Positions 17,340 to 27,057 of a stretch of 64,000 bases of DNA are shown one piece after another. The DNA is from Flavobacterium soyangense (GTDB lineage: Bacteria > Bacteroidota > Bacteroidia > Flavobacteriales > Flavobacteriaceae). The notes beneath the pieces are model-generated. The model was given only the letters and a program-made list of their open reading frames with translations. It had not been told where the DNA came from and searched no databases. The DNA lies in the NCBI RefSeq assembly GCF_015277675.1, contig NZ_JADHEC010000010.1:1-64000 (forward strand). The letters run 5' to 3'. Each line of letters starts with the position of its first letter. Position 1 is the stretch's first letter. Both the position numbers and the translations under genes were made by a program.

Positions 17340-17605
17340 AAAAAAATTAAAAACGATTTATTCATGCTTTTAAAGAGCTATTTGACTCTAAGAACTCCGC
17401 CGCATTTGGAAACAATACCTCTATTATGATTCCTTGTTTAGTGGTTTGATTTTGAGAGAGAAGTTTAATCGTTTAACGAATAAAAACAAAGAATTTTTTC
17501 ATTAAATGAAAAGAGAAGCAATGGACACAATTAACCCCATAACCAATTAACCATTCACACAATATTTAATTAACAAAAAACACCCCAAAAGTCCCCAAAA
17601 TCTAT
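17340..17605. other. AT-rich spacer before the WcaJ-like gene
   Basis: Holds GTTTAATCGTTTAAC-type degenerate heptamers near 17465 and the complementary form near 17530-17570. No gene, clear promoter or terminator is seen. Confidence 0.5.
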
Positions 17606-19030
17606 ATGTCACTTTTAAAAATATTTTCTACCTACCATTTTTCCCGTTATTACAAGCTGGGTCTCGTTGTTTGGGACATCGTGCTGCTGAATGTAGCCAT
17701 AGCACTCTCCTTTTTGTTCCGATATGGAAATTTTGACTTAGCAGATGATAGAGGGAAACGAACTGTTTCTTTACTATCGAACGTATTCTGGATTTTCTTA
17801 TTATTATTTAAGGATTCCTATAGAATCATCCGGATAGAACGAATTGATACTATTCTGATGCGAACATTTCGTTTGTTATTGATTCATTTTGCTTTTATTG
17901 CGGTATTCATTATTGTTCTGAACTATGATGAAATATCACGGTTGAGGATGATTTATTTCTATACAACCTTTTTTATCTTTCTTATCGTTTTCCGAATAGT
18001 ATTTATGAAAACCCTAAAATACGTTCGCACAAAAGGATATAATTATAGAAGGGTAGTCATAGTAGGCGCCAATGCAACAGGGGAGCGTATGAACAGAATA
18101 CTCTCCAAAGACCTTACTTATGGGTATCGTGTGATGGGATTTTTTGATGATGAAACAGATTCGGATACACAGCTAATGGCTCCAATCTTAGGTGGATTTG
18201 AGGATATTGAAGACTATATTCTCACTGAAAAAGTTACAGAAATGTATGTTGCCCTCCACATCAGCAAAATTGAAGTTATCAATAGTCTTACCTTACTTTG
18301 TGAGCGACATATGGTTCGCATTAAGTTTATTCCTGATTTTCAGCAATACACTAAGACTAATAGGGTTGAAATAACTTTTTACGGAAATGGCAATGTTCCC
18401 GTTTTGATGCTGCGCAAAGAACCTCTTGAAATAACGCTCCATCGTTTGATTAAGAAACTATTTGACCTTTGTTTTTCCTTGTTTGTAATAGTATTTCTCT
18501 TTCCGTGGTTGTTTCCTATCCTGATGCTACTGATTAAATTAAATTCTAAAGGACCTGTCTTTTTTGTGCAACAACGCTCGGGCAGGGACAATCAATCGTT
18601 TCCTTGTTATAAATTCAGAACAATGCGCATCAACAAGGATTCCGATAAAATACAGGCCACGCAAGACGATATACGTATAACCAAAATAGGAGCCTTTCTA
18701 CGTAGAACCAGTATGGATGAATTGCCGCAATTTTTTAATGTATTAATAGGAAATATGTCGGTGGTGGGGCCTCGTCCGCATATGTTGTCACATACAGAAC
18801 AATATTCAGAATTAATCAGCAACTTTCTTGTTCGGCATTATGCTAAACCAGGCATAACCGGCTGGGCTCAGGTAAATGGCTTTCGGGGTGAAACTAAGGA
18901 ACTTGCCGATATGAAGAACCGAGTGGAACACGATATATGGTATATCGAAAACTGGAGTTTGCTATTGGACATCAAGATTATGTGGAATACAGTAGCGGGT
19001 GTATTTAAAGGAGATAAAAATGCTTTTTAG
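17606..19030 (+). CDS. Undecaprenyl-phosphate glycosyl-1-phosphate transferase, WcaJ-like
   Basis: A 474-residue membrane protein that should start repeat-unit synthesis by moving a hexose-1-phosphate, typically glucose, to undecaprenyl phosphate. It has four N-terminal hydrophobic segments, a CoA-binding-like Rossmann domain (VVIVGANATGERMNRIL near 152), a fifth helix at about 290-312, and the catalytic PGT domain with RSGRDNQSFPCYKFRTM, TSMDELPQFFNVLIGNMSVV, GPRP and PGITGWAQVNGFRG. It stands 500 bases downstream of module 1 and is followed by the Wza/Wzc genes. A second, shorter PGT is at 44651, so at least two glycans may start differently. Confidence 0.93.
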   Translation: MSLLKIFSTYHFSRYYKLGLVVWDIVLLNVAIALSFLFRYGNFDLADDRGKRTVSLLSNVFWIFLLLFKDSYRIIRIERIDTILMRTFRLLLIHFAFIAVFIIVLNYDEISRLRMIYFYTTFFIFLIVFRIVFMKTLKYVRTKGYNYRRVVIVGANATGERMNRILSKDLTYGYRVMGFFDDETDSDTQLMAPILGGFEDIEDYILTEKVTEMYVALHISKIEVINSLTLLCERHMVRIKFIPDFQQYTKTNRVEITFYGNGNVPVLMLRKEPLEITLHRLIKKLFDLCFSLFVIVFLFPWLFPILMLLIKLNSKGPVFFVQQRSGRDNQSFPCYKFRTMRINKDSDKIQATQDDIRITKIGAFLRRTSMDELPQFFNVLIGNMSVVGPRPHMLSHTEQYSELISNFLVRHYAKPGITGWAQVNGFRGETKELADMKNRVEHDIWYIENWSLLLDIKIMWNTVAGVFKGDKNAF

Positions 19031-19443
19031 TTTGGGGGTTGTCGGGTTGTCCCCTTCTAAAGCGGAAGCTAGCTGCAGAGGAATTTATTTATAGAGAATC
19101 GCAATAGGTTTTTTTCTTCACCCTTTAGGGCTGGGAGAAAAAAAACGAATCTAAGAGGAAGAGCTTCAGCACATGATTTATTCCATCGAATTAGAAACGG
19201 AAAGTGGATTCCTTTTGTAATTAGGGCAAATTGTAAGTTTGCATTGCTTATCTTTGCCATTCTGATAATTTTTTTTTTTTTGGCCAATTAAAAAAGTAGG
19301 CTGTTTTATGCAAACTGATGAATGCAAAAGACTGTTACTACCGTGCAAAACAAAGCATTGGACAACAACAATGAGGGTGTCTTTAAAAAAATCCCCATTT
19401 TCTCCCGAAGCATCGGGACTAACAAATAACAAATAATACTTAC
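19031..19443. other. Intergenic region before the first Wza-like gene
   Basis: No gene is supported. It contains a TATCTTTG -7-like box at 19249-19256, a long T-run near 19270, and a short palindrome CCCGAAGCATCGGGA near 19407. This could be where an operon of export genes begins, but no -33 element is clear. Confidence 0.45.
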
Positions 19444-20238
19444 ATGAAAGTTATCTATTTATTAAAAAAATCAATTCCCTTTCTTTTTGCCGTCTTATTT
19501 TTTTCCTGCGCCCCTAAAAAAGAGGTGGTCTATTATCAGAATATTGACGGACTGGCCCATACCGAAAAAGCAAATTCCTATGAGATTAAAATACAGCCTG
19601 ATGATTTGCTGATGATTATCGTTTCGGCCGAGGATCCAGAAACAGCCATTCCTTTTAATTTGAGTTCTATTAGTGTGGCTCCTTCCAACAATCTAAGTTC
19701 GATAAGAGGACAGGAAGTTATGCAATCTTATTTGGTTAGCGCTAACGGAACTATTGATTTTCCGGTTTTGGGAAAACTCCAACTGGGAGGACTAACCCGT
19801 ACCGAAGTCATGCAACTGTTGCAAGGCAAAATTGCTAAATACATCAAAAACCCTATTATTAACTTGCGTCTCATGAACTTTAAAGTCTCGGTGCAGGGTG
19901 AGGTTACTCTACCGGGCAACTACAATGTGGCTTCGGAACGTATTACACTGATAGAGGCTTTGACATTGGCCAAAGATCTGACCATCTACGGCAGAAGAGA
20001 CAATATCCTGATTATTAGAGAAACTAACGGCGTGAAATCCTATAACCGCGTTGATATTACCAAGGCTGATTTTATTAACTCCCCTTTTTATTACCTGACT
20101 CAGAATGATGTGGTCTATGTGGAACCCAACAAAGTCAAAATCAACGGGGCAGCGGTGGGGGCCAATACCGGGGTGATTATCTCCATTACTTCTCTACTCA
20201 TTACCTTAATTACACTAATCGTTACTACCACCAATTAA
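19444..20238 (+). CDS. Polysaccharide export lipoprotein, Wza-like (copy 1)
   Basis: A 264-residue outer-membrane lipoprotein with signal peptide and lipobox LFFSC (Cys22). The Poly_export domain begins at YEIKIQPDDLLMIIVSAEDP (about residue 46). An SLBB-type domain follows around VQGEVTLPGNYNV, and the protein ends with a hydrophobic segment (about 240-260). It would form or help form the outer-membrane exit channel for the polymer and acts with the BY-kinase encoded 7 bases downstream. It is shorter than E. coli Wza, as is usual for this phylum. A paralogue is at 23657. Confidence 0.9.
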   Translation: MKVIYLLKKSIPFLFAVLFFSCAPKKEVVYYQNIDGLAHTEKANSYEIKIQPDDLLMIIVSAEDPETAIPFNLSSISVAPSNNLSSIRGQEVMQSYLVSANGTIDFPVLGKLQLGGLTRTEVMQLLQGKIAKYIKNPIINLRLMNFKVSVQGEVTLPGNYNVASERITLIEALTLAKDLTIYGRRDNILIIRETNGVKSYNRVDITKADFINSPFYYLTQNDVVYVEPNKVKINGAAVGANTGVIISITSLLITLITLIVTTTN

Positions 20239-20245
20239 TTTTTTC

Positions 20246-22663
20246 ATGGAAGATAATTTTATGTCAGACGAATATCAGGAAGACGATATTCATTTAAGAA
20301 CTATTTTAGACAAGTATCTCGTCCATTGGCGATGGTTTGTAGTGGCAGTGGCCGCCTGCCTTTTTGCAGCCTATGGATACCTGCGTTATACAATTCCCCG
20401 ATACAATGCAGTTACCACCATTCTGGTAAAAGATGAGAAGAAAGGCGGTATTCTTTCGGAACTTTCTGCTTTTTCCGATCTGGGAATAGGTTCGGGTGTG
20501 AAAAATAATGTGGACAATGAAATCGAAATATTAAAGTCGAGAACCCTTGTCGAAAGCGTTGTCCGAAAACTGAGCCTTAACACCAGCATAGTGGTGAAAG
20601 GAAAAATTGTTGACAACGAAATTTATAAAGTAACGCCAATTACCGTCAATTTCAGCAATGCCAAACCGGATTTTGATACCGAAGGAATGAGGCTTAAATT
20701 CACCGAGTTAACACCCAATACGTTTAGCTTAAAAAGTGAATCGAATACAGATACGGTATCAGTAATTTTAAAGAATAAAAAAGAGTTCCGCTTTGGGGAA
20801 GTCATTGCCTTGAGGAATGCCAATCTGGTTATTACCTCTTTGAACGGCAATGGATTCAGGTATAAAAATAACAATAAATCGGTTGACATCGTGGTCAGCC
20901 CTTTTGAAAATGTAGTGTCGAATTTTCTGGAAAAACTCGAAGTGACTTCCATCAGTAAAACGAGTAGTGTGGTGTCTATTTCACTAAACGATGCCGTGGT
21001 GAATAAAGCAGAGGATTTTCTAAACAATCTGATTCAGATTTACAATGAGGATGCCGCTGCCGACAAGAATTTTATCTCCGAAAGCACCTCAAAATTCATT
21101 GCAAACCGACTGATTTTGATTACCCAGGAACTGGATGGGGTGGAGCAGGACGTGCAAAGTTTTAAAACCTCGAACCAGCTGACCGATATCGAATCCGAAG
21201 CCAAATTGTTTATCGAAGGATCCAATGATTACAATAAAAAATTAGCCGAGACCGAAATACAAATAAATGTGGTTACTTCGATGCTCGATTACATGAAAAA
21301 AAGTGGTAATGCAGATTTGTTGCCCTCCAATATTATTGCAGGTCAGGATGAAGCAACCGGACTGATAAGTGCCTACAATGGATTGGTTTTGCAACGCAAC
21401 AGAATCCTGAAATCAGCTACTGTGGCGAATCCTTCAGTGATTAAATTAGACGAGCAGATTACTTCCCTGAAAGCTAATGTAGTGGCCAGTCTAAACCGCC
21501 TACAGTCCACTTTGGCTATTCAAAAAAGAGATTTAAACGGCCGTGAAGGGCTGATGAATTCTAAAATTGGTAAAATTCCGGTTCAGGAACGTCAGTTTAG
21601 GGTCATTGCCAGACAACAAAAGGTAAAAGAAGAATTATACTTGTATTTATTGCAAAAAAGAGAAGAAACCGCCATTACGCTTGCCGCAACTCAGCCTAAT
21701 GCTAGAGTTATTGACACTGCCAAAGCTTCTAAAAATCCAGTTTCTCCCAAAAAAAATATCATTTATCTAGCTGCCTTATTGTTGGGGTTACTGATTCCGT
21801 ATTTAATTCTATACCTAATGGATCTTTTAGATACCAAGGTAAAAAGTCAAAAGGATATGGTAGGAAAAACACAGATTCCTTTTATTGGAGACCTGCCCAA
21901 TTCTGAATCCCCTTCTAAATTGATAGAGTCAGAAAGCCGAACAAGTACAGCCGAAGCATTGCGAATTATCAGAACCAATCTTGACTTTATGCTGAATGAG
22001 GTGCCAGATGGCATGGCCAAAACCATCATGATGACATCAACCATTCCCGGAGAAGGAAAAACGTTTATCACCGTTAACCTAGCGGCTATCTTTGCCCTTT
22101 CCGGCAAAAAGGTGCTGTTGATAGGAATGGACATCAGAAATCCGAAGCTGTCTGATTATTTCGATGTGCCAATTAAACATGGTCTGACAAATTATCTGTC
22201 TTCTAAAAATGTTTCGATTGCCGATTATATCACAAAAGCAGAAGGCTTTGATAGTCTCTATGTCCTTCCCACAGGAATTATACCTCCGAATCCGGTGGAG
22301 TTACTGATGAATAAAAAGGTTGATGAACTCTTTGCCCAACTGAAAAAAGAATACGACTATATTATTGTTGATACGGCTCCGGTGAGTTTAGTGACTGACA
22401 CCCTGATTGTGGCAAAACATGCGGATACTACCGTTTATGTGGTGCGTGCCAACCATCTGGATAAAAGAATGCTTCCCATTCCCGAAAGACTGTACAAAGA
22501 AAATAAACTGCCCAATATGGCTTTGTTGCTCAATGATACACAAACCAAAAAAGGGTATGGATATGGCTATGGTTACGGCTATGGAGGCTATGGCTATGGA
22601 GGCTATGGTTACGGTGTCAAGGTTGAAAAAAAGCCGTGGTACAAGAAGATTTTTAATAAATAA
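20246..22663 (+). CDS. Wzc-like co-polymerase and BY-kinase (copy 1)
   Basis: An 805-residue inner-membrane protein: Wzz domain with a first helix at about 32-50, a long coiled periplasmic domain, a second helix near 508-527, and a cytoplasmic tyrosine autokinase. Kinase marks are IPGEGKTFITVN (Walker A, about 600-611), LLIGMDIRNPK (Walker A') and YIIVDTAP (Walker B). The tail is a Tyr/Gly cluster of GYGYGYGYGG type at about 771-791, the likely autophosphorylation site. It controls chain length and export together with the Wza-like protein encoded just upstream. The PHP phosphatase at 51447 is the likely antagonist. A hairpin terminator follows directly. Confidence 0.93.
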   Translation: MEDNFMSDEYQEDDIHLRTILDKYLVHWRWFVVAVAACLFAAYGYLRYTIPRYNAVTTILVKDEKKGGILSELSAFSDLGIGSGVKNNVDNEIEILKSRTLVESVVRKLSLNTSIVVKGKIVDNEIYKVTPITVNFSNAKPDFDTEGMRLKFTELTPNTFSLKSESNTDTVSVILKNKKEFRFGEVIALRNANLVITSLNGNGFRYKNNNKSVDIVVSPFENVVSNFLEKLEVTSISKTSSVVSISLNDAVVNKAEDFLNNLIQIYNEDAAADKNFISESTSKFIANRLILITQELDGVEQDVQSFKTSNQLTDIESEAKLFIEGSNDYNKKLAETEIQINVVTSMLDYMKKSGNADLLPSNIIAGQDEATGLISAYNGLVLQRNRILKSATVANPSVIKLDEQITSLKANVVASLNRLQSTLAIQKRDLNGREGLMNSKIGKIPVQERQFRVIARQQKVKEELYLYLLQKREETAITLAATQPNARVIDTAKASKNPVSPKKNIIYLAALLLGLLIPYLILYLMDLLDTKVKSQKDMVGKTQIPFIGDLPNSESPSKLIESESRTSTAEALRIIRTNLDFMLNEVPDGMAKTIMMTSTIPGEGKTFITVNLAAIFALSGKKVLLIGMDIRNPKLSDYFDVPIKHGLTNYLSSKNVSIADYITKAEGFDSLYVLPTGIIPPNPVELLMNKKVDELFAQLKKEYDYIIVDTAPVSLVTDTLIVAKHADTTVYVVRANHLDKRMLPIPERLYKENKLPNMALLLNDTQTKKGYGYGYGYGYGGYGYGGYGYGVKVEKKPWYKKIFNK

Positions 22664-22666
22664 AAA

Positions 22667-22688
22667 AGAGGCGAAAGCCTCTTTTTTT
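22667..22688 (+). terminator. Rho-independent terminator after the first wza-wzc pair
   Basis: AGAGGC-GAAA-GCCTCT is a perfect 6-bp stem with a GNRA-type loop, followed by a run of seven T. It starts 4 bases after the stop of the BY-kinase gene. Confidence 0.9.
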
Positions 22689-22717
22689 GTGGGTTGATGG
22701 TTTTTTGTTATGGGTTA

Positions 22718-22740
22718 CCCCCTGACCCTCTAAGGGGGGA
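22718..22740. repeat. C-run/G-run palindrome
   Basis: CCCCCTGACCCTCTAAGG followed by more G residues is a member of the dispersed CCCCTAACCCC...GGGG palindrome family also seen at 4821, 28034 and 32750. Confidence 0.7.
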
Positions 22741-22875
22741 TTGGAAAATTTGCCAGTTATTGGTTGGCAGGCTATTTGTTAATTTGGAGTACAACTTTTG
22801 ATTTAACCGATACCCATATCCTAACCGATTCACCAAATAACCAGTTCACCAAATAACCCATTCCAAACAAATCAC

Positions 22876-22883
22876 TACATTTG
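22876..22883 (+). promoter_or_regulatory. Candidate -7 box of recR
   Basis: TACATTTG fits TANNTTTG and lies only 5 bases before the ATG. If used, transcription would start at or next to the start codon (leaderless mRNA). No clear -33 TTG is present. Confidence 0.45.
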
Positions 22884-22888
22884 TCTTT

Positions 22889-23506
22889 ATGGAATTTTCA
22901 TCAAAACTTTTAGAAAAAGCAGTCAACGAAATGGCGCAGTTACCGGGGATAGGTAAAAGAACTTCTTTGCGGCTGGTGTTGCATTTATTGAAGCAGCCCA
23001 AAGAACATACCGGTTTTCTGGTGCAGGCTCTGACGAGCATGCGTGAAGAAGTGAAGTTTTGTGTGAGCTGCCATAATATTTCGGATGTGGCCGTTTGCGA
23101 GATTTGTTCGAACACTAAGAGAGACCATCAGATAATTTGTGTGGTCGAAGATATTCGCGATGTAATGGCTATCGAAAACACCGGGCAATTTAGAGGGATT
23201 TATCACGTTTTAGGTGGAAAGATTTCGCCTATAGATGGTGTGGGCCCTAGTCAACTGAACATCAATTCTCTGGTCGAAAAAGTAAAAACAGGTAATGTCA
23301 GCGAGATTATTTTTGCTTTAAGCTCCACAATGGAAGGGGATACCACCAATTTTTATATCTTTAAGCAAATACAGGATTGCGACATCATCACCTCTACCAT
23401 TGCCCGTGGAATATCTGTAGGAGATGAACTGGAATATGCAGATGAGGTCACATTAGGAAGGAGTATTTTGCAGCGGGTGCCGTTTGAAAAGTCTTTTAAG
23501 GGTTAG
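22889..23506 (+). CDS. recR: Recombination protein RecR
   Basis: A 205-residue housekeeping protein of the RecFOR pathway that helps load RecA on gapped DNA. It has the helix-hairpin-helix LPGIGKRTS at residues 18-26, a zinc finger with C58, C61, C70 and C73, and a Toprim domain starting at [11 protein letters not shown] (about 82), followed by [12 protein letters not shown]. Length is normal. It sits between two Wza/Wzc pairs, after a terminator and with its own candidate promoter, so it is probably transcribed separately. Its last glycine and stop codon (GGTTAG) are the first unit of a heptamer repeat. Confidence 0.98.
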   Translation: MEFSSKLLEKAVNEMAQLPGIGKRTSLRLVLHLLKQPKEHTGFLVQALTSMREEVKFCVSCHNISDVAVCEICSNTKRDHQIICVVEDIRDVMAIENTGQFRGIYHVLGGKISPIDGVGPSQLNINSLVEKVKTGNVSEIIFALSSTMEGDTTNFYIFKQIQDCDIITSTIARGISVGDELEYADEVTLGRSILQRVPFEKSFKG

Positions 23507-23542
23507 GGGTTTTAGGTTTTGAGTTCTGGGTTTTAGGTTGTT
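23501..23542. repeat. Six heptamers of GGTTTTA type at the recR 3' end
   Basis: Six consecutive 7-base units (GGTTAGG, GGTTTTA, GGTTTTG, AGTTCTG, GGTTTTA, GGTTGTT). The recR stop codon lies inside the first unit. Confidence 0.75.
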
Positions 23543-23631
23543 TTTTCGAAATATTCTTATTGTGTGGGCAAGCCAAAAATAAATAATTCATATAAAGAAT
23601 GGTGTTACTTTTAAATTATTAAATGAAACTC

Positions 23632-23639
23632 TATATTTG
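23632..23639 (+). promoter_or_regulatory. Candidate -7 box of the second wza-wzc pair
   Basis: TATATTTG matches TANNTTTG and lies 17 bases before the ATG at 23657, in an AT-rich gap after recR. Confidence 0.45.
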
Positions 23640-23656
23640 TTATCTAAAATATAAAA

Positions 23657-24445
23657 ATGAACAAATCCGTACTCTATATATTGCTGGGAATTAGTCTGTT
23701 TTTTACTTCTTGCATTCCTGTCAAAGACTTGGTTTATCTCCAAAATAAAAGCGGAACCCCCGCCGATGTCCCAATTTCGGAGGTGATGTTAAAACCCTAC
23801 CGACTTCAGGTGAATGATGTTTTGAGTATCACCATTAAAGCCGATGATCCCAAACTAGTTTCTATTTTTAACCCTACCAACAAAGGCGAAACCGATAATG
23901 CAGGTTCTTCTTTGTATTTTTCCGGTTACACAGTAGACGATCACGGGAATATCCGCATTCCGGTTTTGGGTGAAATCAATGCCATTGGTTTTACGGTGGA
24001 AGAGTTGCGACTGAAAATTGAGAAACAACTTCTTGATGACTATTTTAAAAAAGAAGCCAATATTTTTGTCATTGTGCGATTGGCAGGATTCAAATACACC
24101 ATTAATGGGGAAGTGGGCAGTGTAGGGACCAAGTTTTTATTTCAGGATCACGTCAACATTATGGAAGCCGTAGCCAATTCAGGGGATATTACCATTACAG
24201 GAAACCGTAAAGCTGTTACAATCATTCGACAGTTGCCTTCCGGAACCGAAATGCATGATATTGATTTAACCGATATTAACGTAATGCGGTCACCTTATTA
24301 TAATTTGCAGCCCAATGATTACATTTATGTGAAACCGCTCAAACAAAAAACATGGGGAACAGGTAAAACAGGCATAGAATCTATAGGCACCATCATCACC
24401 CTGATTTCATTATTTACGACCAGCTTAGTACTATTAAAATTATAA
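23657..24445 (+). CDS. Polysaccharide export lipoprotein, Wza-like (copy 2)
   Basis: A 262-residue outer-membrane lipoprotein, paralogue of the one at 19444. Lipobox LFFTSC gives Cys19. The Poly_export domain starts at YRLQVNDVLSITIKADDP (about residue 49). The SLBB part includes YTINGEVGSVGTKFL, and a C-terminal hydrophobic segment closes the protein. It is followed after 12 bases by its own Wzc-like partner. Divergence between the two lipoproteins suggests separate export machines rather than a recent duplication. Confidence 0.9.
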   Translation: MNKSVLYILLGISLFFTSCIPVKDLVYLQNKSGTPADVPISEVMLKPYRLQVNDVLSITIKADDPKLVSIFNPTNKGETDNAGSSLYFSGYTVDDHGNIRIPVLGEINAIGFTVEELRLKIEKQLLDDYFKKEANIFVIVRLAGFKYTINGEVGSVGTKFLFQDHVNIMEAVANSGDITITGNRKAVTIIRQLPSGTEMHDIDLTDINVMRSPYYNLQPNDYIYVKPLKQKTWGTGKTGIESIGTIITLISLFTTSLVLLKL

Positions 24446-24457
24446 TAAAAGTCAAAA

Positions 24458-26926
24458 ATGTTAGATATAAAAGATTTTTCTATTTTTGAAGCCGACTCCG
24501 GATTTGATTTTAAGGGATTCCTAATCAAGATTGGAAGTTACTGGAGATGGTTTATACTGAGTCTGGCCATTACCTTCACCATAGCCTATCAGGTAAATAT
24601 CCGTAAGGAAAAGATTTATGCCATGGAGTCTCTGATTTCCGTGAAAGAAGAAAGCAATCCGCTGTTTACTTCTACTACCAGTCTGGTTTTCAATTGGGGA
24701 GGCACTTCTGATCAGGTACAAACGGTAGCTACCACGCTTCAATCCCGCTCTCATAATGAGTTGGTTGTCGATAAACTGCAATATTACATTGGATATCTCG
24801 CACAGGGAAAATACAATTTGGTCGATGCTTATGGTGCCGTGCCTTTTTATGTCAACATCGATAAATCCAAAGGGCAACTTGCAGGAACCCTCATTGGTAT
24901 TAAATTTCTGAGTGAAAGCGAATATGAAATCCGAATTCCTTTTGCGGGTAATTCGGTTTCTCTTATAACCTATGCGGACAATTCTTATAGCAACACTGCT
25001 GTTGCACCAGGTAATTTTATCAAAAGATACAAAGTGGGAGCTCTGGTGAGATTGCCTTTTTTGAATTGGAAACTCCAGATAAAAGACAATCCCGGTTTTT
25101 ATAAAGGAAACGAATATTTTGTCCAATTCAATGATTTTGACGGGACTGTTTCGGGTTACAGAGGAATCAATGTAAAGTCGGATGATAAAGGAGGATCCAT
25201 TATTACACTGGGAATGCAGGGAACTAATAAAGCCCGAATGGTGGAATACCTGAATTCAACGGTTCAAATGTTAATTAAAAGACAATTGGACGGCAAAAAC
25301 CAATTTGCAACCAACACCATCCAGTTCATTGACAGCACGCTTGTGGCCATGGAGTCGCAACTCAAAGAAACAACTAATGAACTGAAAAACTTCCGTAAAG
25401 ACAAAAACATCTATAACATTGAAGGAGACGGATCTAAATTTTCGGATAAAGCACTGGAATACGATGTAAAGAAAGATGAGATTAGCCGAAAAATAGCGTA
25501 TTATAATTCCTTAAAATCCTATTTAAAAAGCAGTGACGATTATGCCAAGCTTCCGGCGCCATCGGTTGCAGGAATTGAAGATCCCAATATTGTCGTGAAT
25601 GTTTCGAAATTAATTTCTCTTTCTACCCAAAGATCCGAGCTGGCCTATGCCGTAAAAAGCGAGAAGATATTCAGGGATTTTGACAATCAGATGGAAGCCG
25701 TAAAAAAGGTGTTACTCGAAAATATTGCCACAGCTAAATCTTCCTTGCAGTTTGATCTGGCTATGGTCACCAGTAAAATCAATGAAACCGAAAGCACCAT
25801 CAAGCAACTTCCTGAAGACCAACAAGAGTTGATTAAAATCAAAAGAAAATATGATTTAAGCGACAATATTTACAGTACTTTTCTTCAAAAACGAAGTGAA
25901 GCCGATATTGTGAAAGCAGCATCACTGTCAGACATTCACTTTATCGATCCTGCAAAAGATATTGGTGGCGGACTCATTGGTCCGAAAACATCCGTCAACT
26001 ATGTGCTGGCTTTATTCCTAGGATTATTGATTCCCCTGCTTTTTGTTTTTGCCATTTTCTTCATCAACAATTCCATTCAAAACACAGAGGATATCAATAA
26101 ACTAACCAAGATTCCGTTGATAGGAGTCATTGGATTAAGTAAGGATAACACCAATTTAGCGGTTTTTGAAAAACCAAAATCGGCTTTATCCGAATCCTTT
26201 AGAGCCATTCGGTCTTCGCTTCAGTTTTTGTACAAACAGCAAAAAGTGGATGGAGCAAAAACGCTGATGATTACCTCCTCTGTCAGTGGGGAAGGAAAGA
26301 CATTCTGCTCTCTGAACATAGCCACGGTATTTGCCTTAAGCGAAAAAAAGACCGTTATTATTGGGTTGGATTTGAGAAAACCCAAAATGTTTGAAGAGTT
26401 TAATATATCGAATGAGATTGGTGTGGTAAATTACCTCATTAAACAAAAAACGCTAGAGGAAATCATAATTCCCACTCACATTCCTTTTCTGGATGTTATT
26501 GTTTCCGGACCCATTCCGCCTAATCCTGCCGAGATGATTATGAGCGACGGAATGAAGGAAATGATTGAAGAGTTAAAGAGAACCTACGATTATATCATTT
26601 TGGATACACCACCTGTTGGTTTAGTTTCGGATGCCCTGGAACTGGCTCAATATTGTGATGTTACCTTATACATCGTAAGACAGAACTTCACCAAAAAAGA
26701 CATGATTACCTTACTCAACAACAGGGTAAAACGGGGTGAACTCAACAATACCAGTATTATTTTGAACGGATTCCAGAACAAAGCTAAGTACGGAGCCGGT
26801 TATGGCTATGGCTATGGCTACGGTTACGGAAGCACGACCTACTCGAACGGATACAATGATGACGATAAACCAAAAAGTATTTTCGAAAAGATTATGGGTC
26901 AATTTAGAAGGAAACAAATACGATAA
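24458..26926 (+). CDS. Wzc-like co-polymerase and BY-kinase (copy 2)
   Basis: An 822-residue inner-membrane protein with helices at about 28-45 and 513-532 around a large coiled periplasmic region (FIDSTLVAMESQLKETTNEL). The kinase domain has SSVSGEGKTFCSLN (Walker A, about 607-620), IIGLDLRKPK (Walker A') and YIILDTPP (Walker B). The Tyr/Gly tail AGYGYGYGYGYGS is at about 779-791, followed by further Tyr and acidic residues. It pairs with the lipoprotein encoded just upstream. Same predicted role as the kinase at 20246, but clearly diverged. Confidence 0.93.
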   Translation: MLDIKDFSIFEADSGFDFKGFLIKIGSYWRWFILSLAITFTIAYQVNIRKEKIYAMESLISVKEESNPLFTSTTSLVFNWGGTSDQVQTVATTLQSRSHNELVVDKLQYYIGYLAQGKYNLVDAYGAVPFYVNIDKSKGQLAGTLIGIKFLSESEYEIRIPFAGNSVSLITYADNSYSNTAVAPGNFIKRYKVGALVRLPFLNWKLQIKDNPGFYKGNEYFVQFNDFDGTVSGYRGINVKSDDKGGSIITLGMQGTNKARMVEYLNSTVQMLIKRQLDGKNQFATNTIQFIDSTLVAMESQLKETTNELKNFRKDKNIYNIEGDGSKFSDKALEYDVKKDEISRKIAYYNSLKSYLKSSDDYAKLPAPSVAGIEDPNIVVNVSKLISLSTQRSELAYAVKSEKIFRDFDNQMEAVKKVLLENIATAKSSLQFDLAMVTSKINETESTIKQLPEDQQELIKIKRKYDLSDNIYSTFLQKRSEADIVKAASLSDIHFIDPAKDIGGGLIGPKTSVNYVLALFLGLLIPLLFVFAIFFINNSIQNTEDINKLTKIPLIGVIGLSKDNTNLAVFEKPKSALSESFRAIRSSLQFLYKQQKVDGAKTLMITSSVSGEGKTFCSLNIATVFALSEKKTVIIGLDLRKPKMFEEFNISNEIGVVNYLIKQKTLEEIIIPTHIPFLDVIVSGPIPPNPAEMIMSDGMKEMIEELKRTYDYIILDTPPVGLVSDALELAQYCDVTLYIVRQNFTKKDMITLLNNRVKRGELNNTSIILNGFQNKAKYGAGYGYGYGYGYGSTTYSNGYNDDDKPKSIFEKIMGQFRRKQIR

Positions 26927-27006
26927 CCCGTTTGTTTTAATGTAAAAGAATGAGACGCCCAAGACAATCGTCATTAACACGCAGAAAAACGGTTATAGGC
27001 GTTCCA

Positions 27007-27026
27007 CCTGCCTGTCGGCAGACAGG
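27007..27026. repeat. CCTGCCTG...CAGACAGG inverted repeat
   Basis: Arms of 8 bases with one mismatch around TCGG. No T-run follows, so it is not a clear terminator. It lies between the BY-kinase and the epimerase gene. Confidence 0.6.
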
Positions 27027-27057
27027 TCTTCAAATAAAAAACAGATATTATAAACAG

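Noticed and set aside
22407-22697. A 96-codon open frame overlapping the 3' end of the BY-kinase gene
   Set aside because: It is a shadow of the Tyr/Gly repeat codons in another frame (Met/Ala-rich) and runs through the terminator.
26950-27057. Earlier start for the WbpP/TviC-like epimerase
   Set aside because: The 36 added residues cover a palindromic intergenic repeat and are not family-like; ATG 27058 gives a standard N-terminus.
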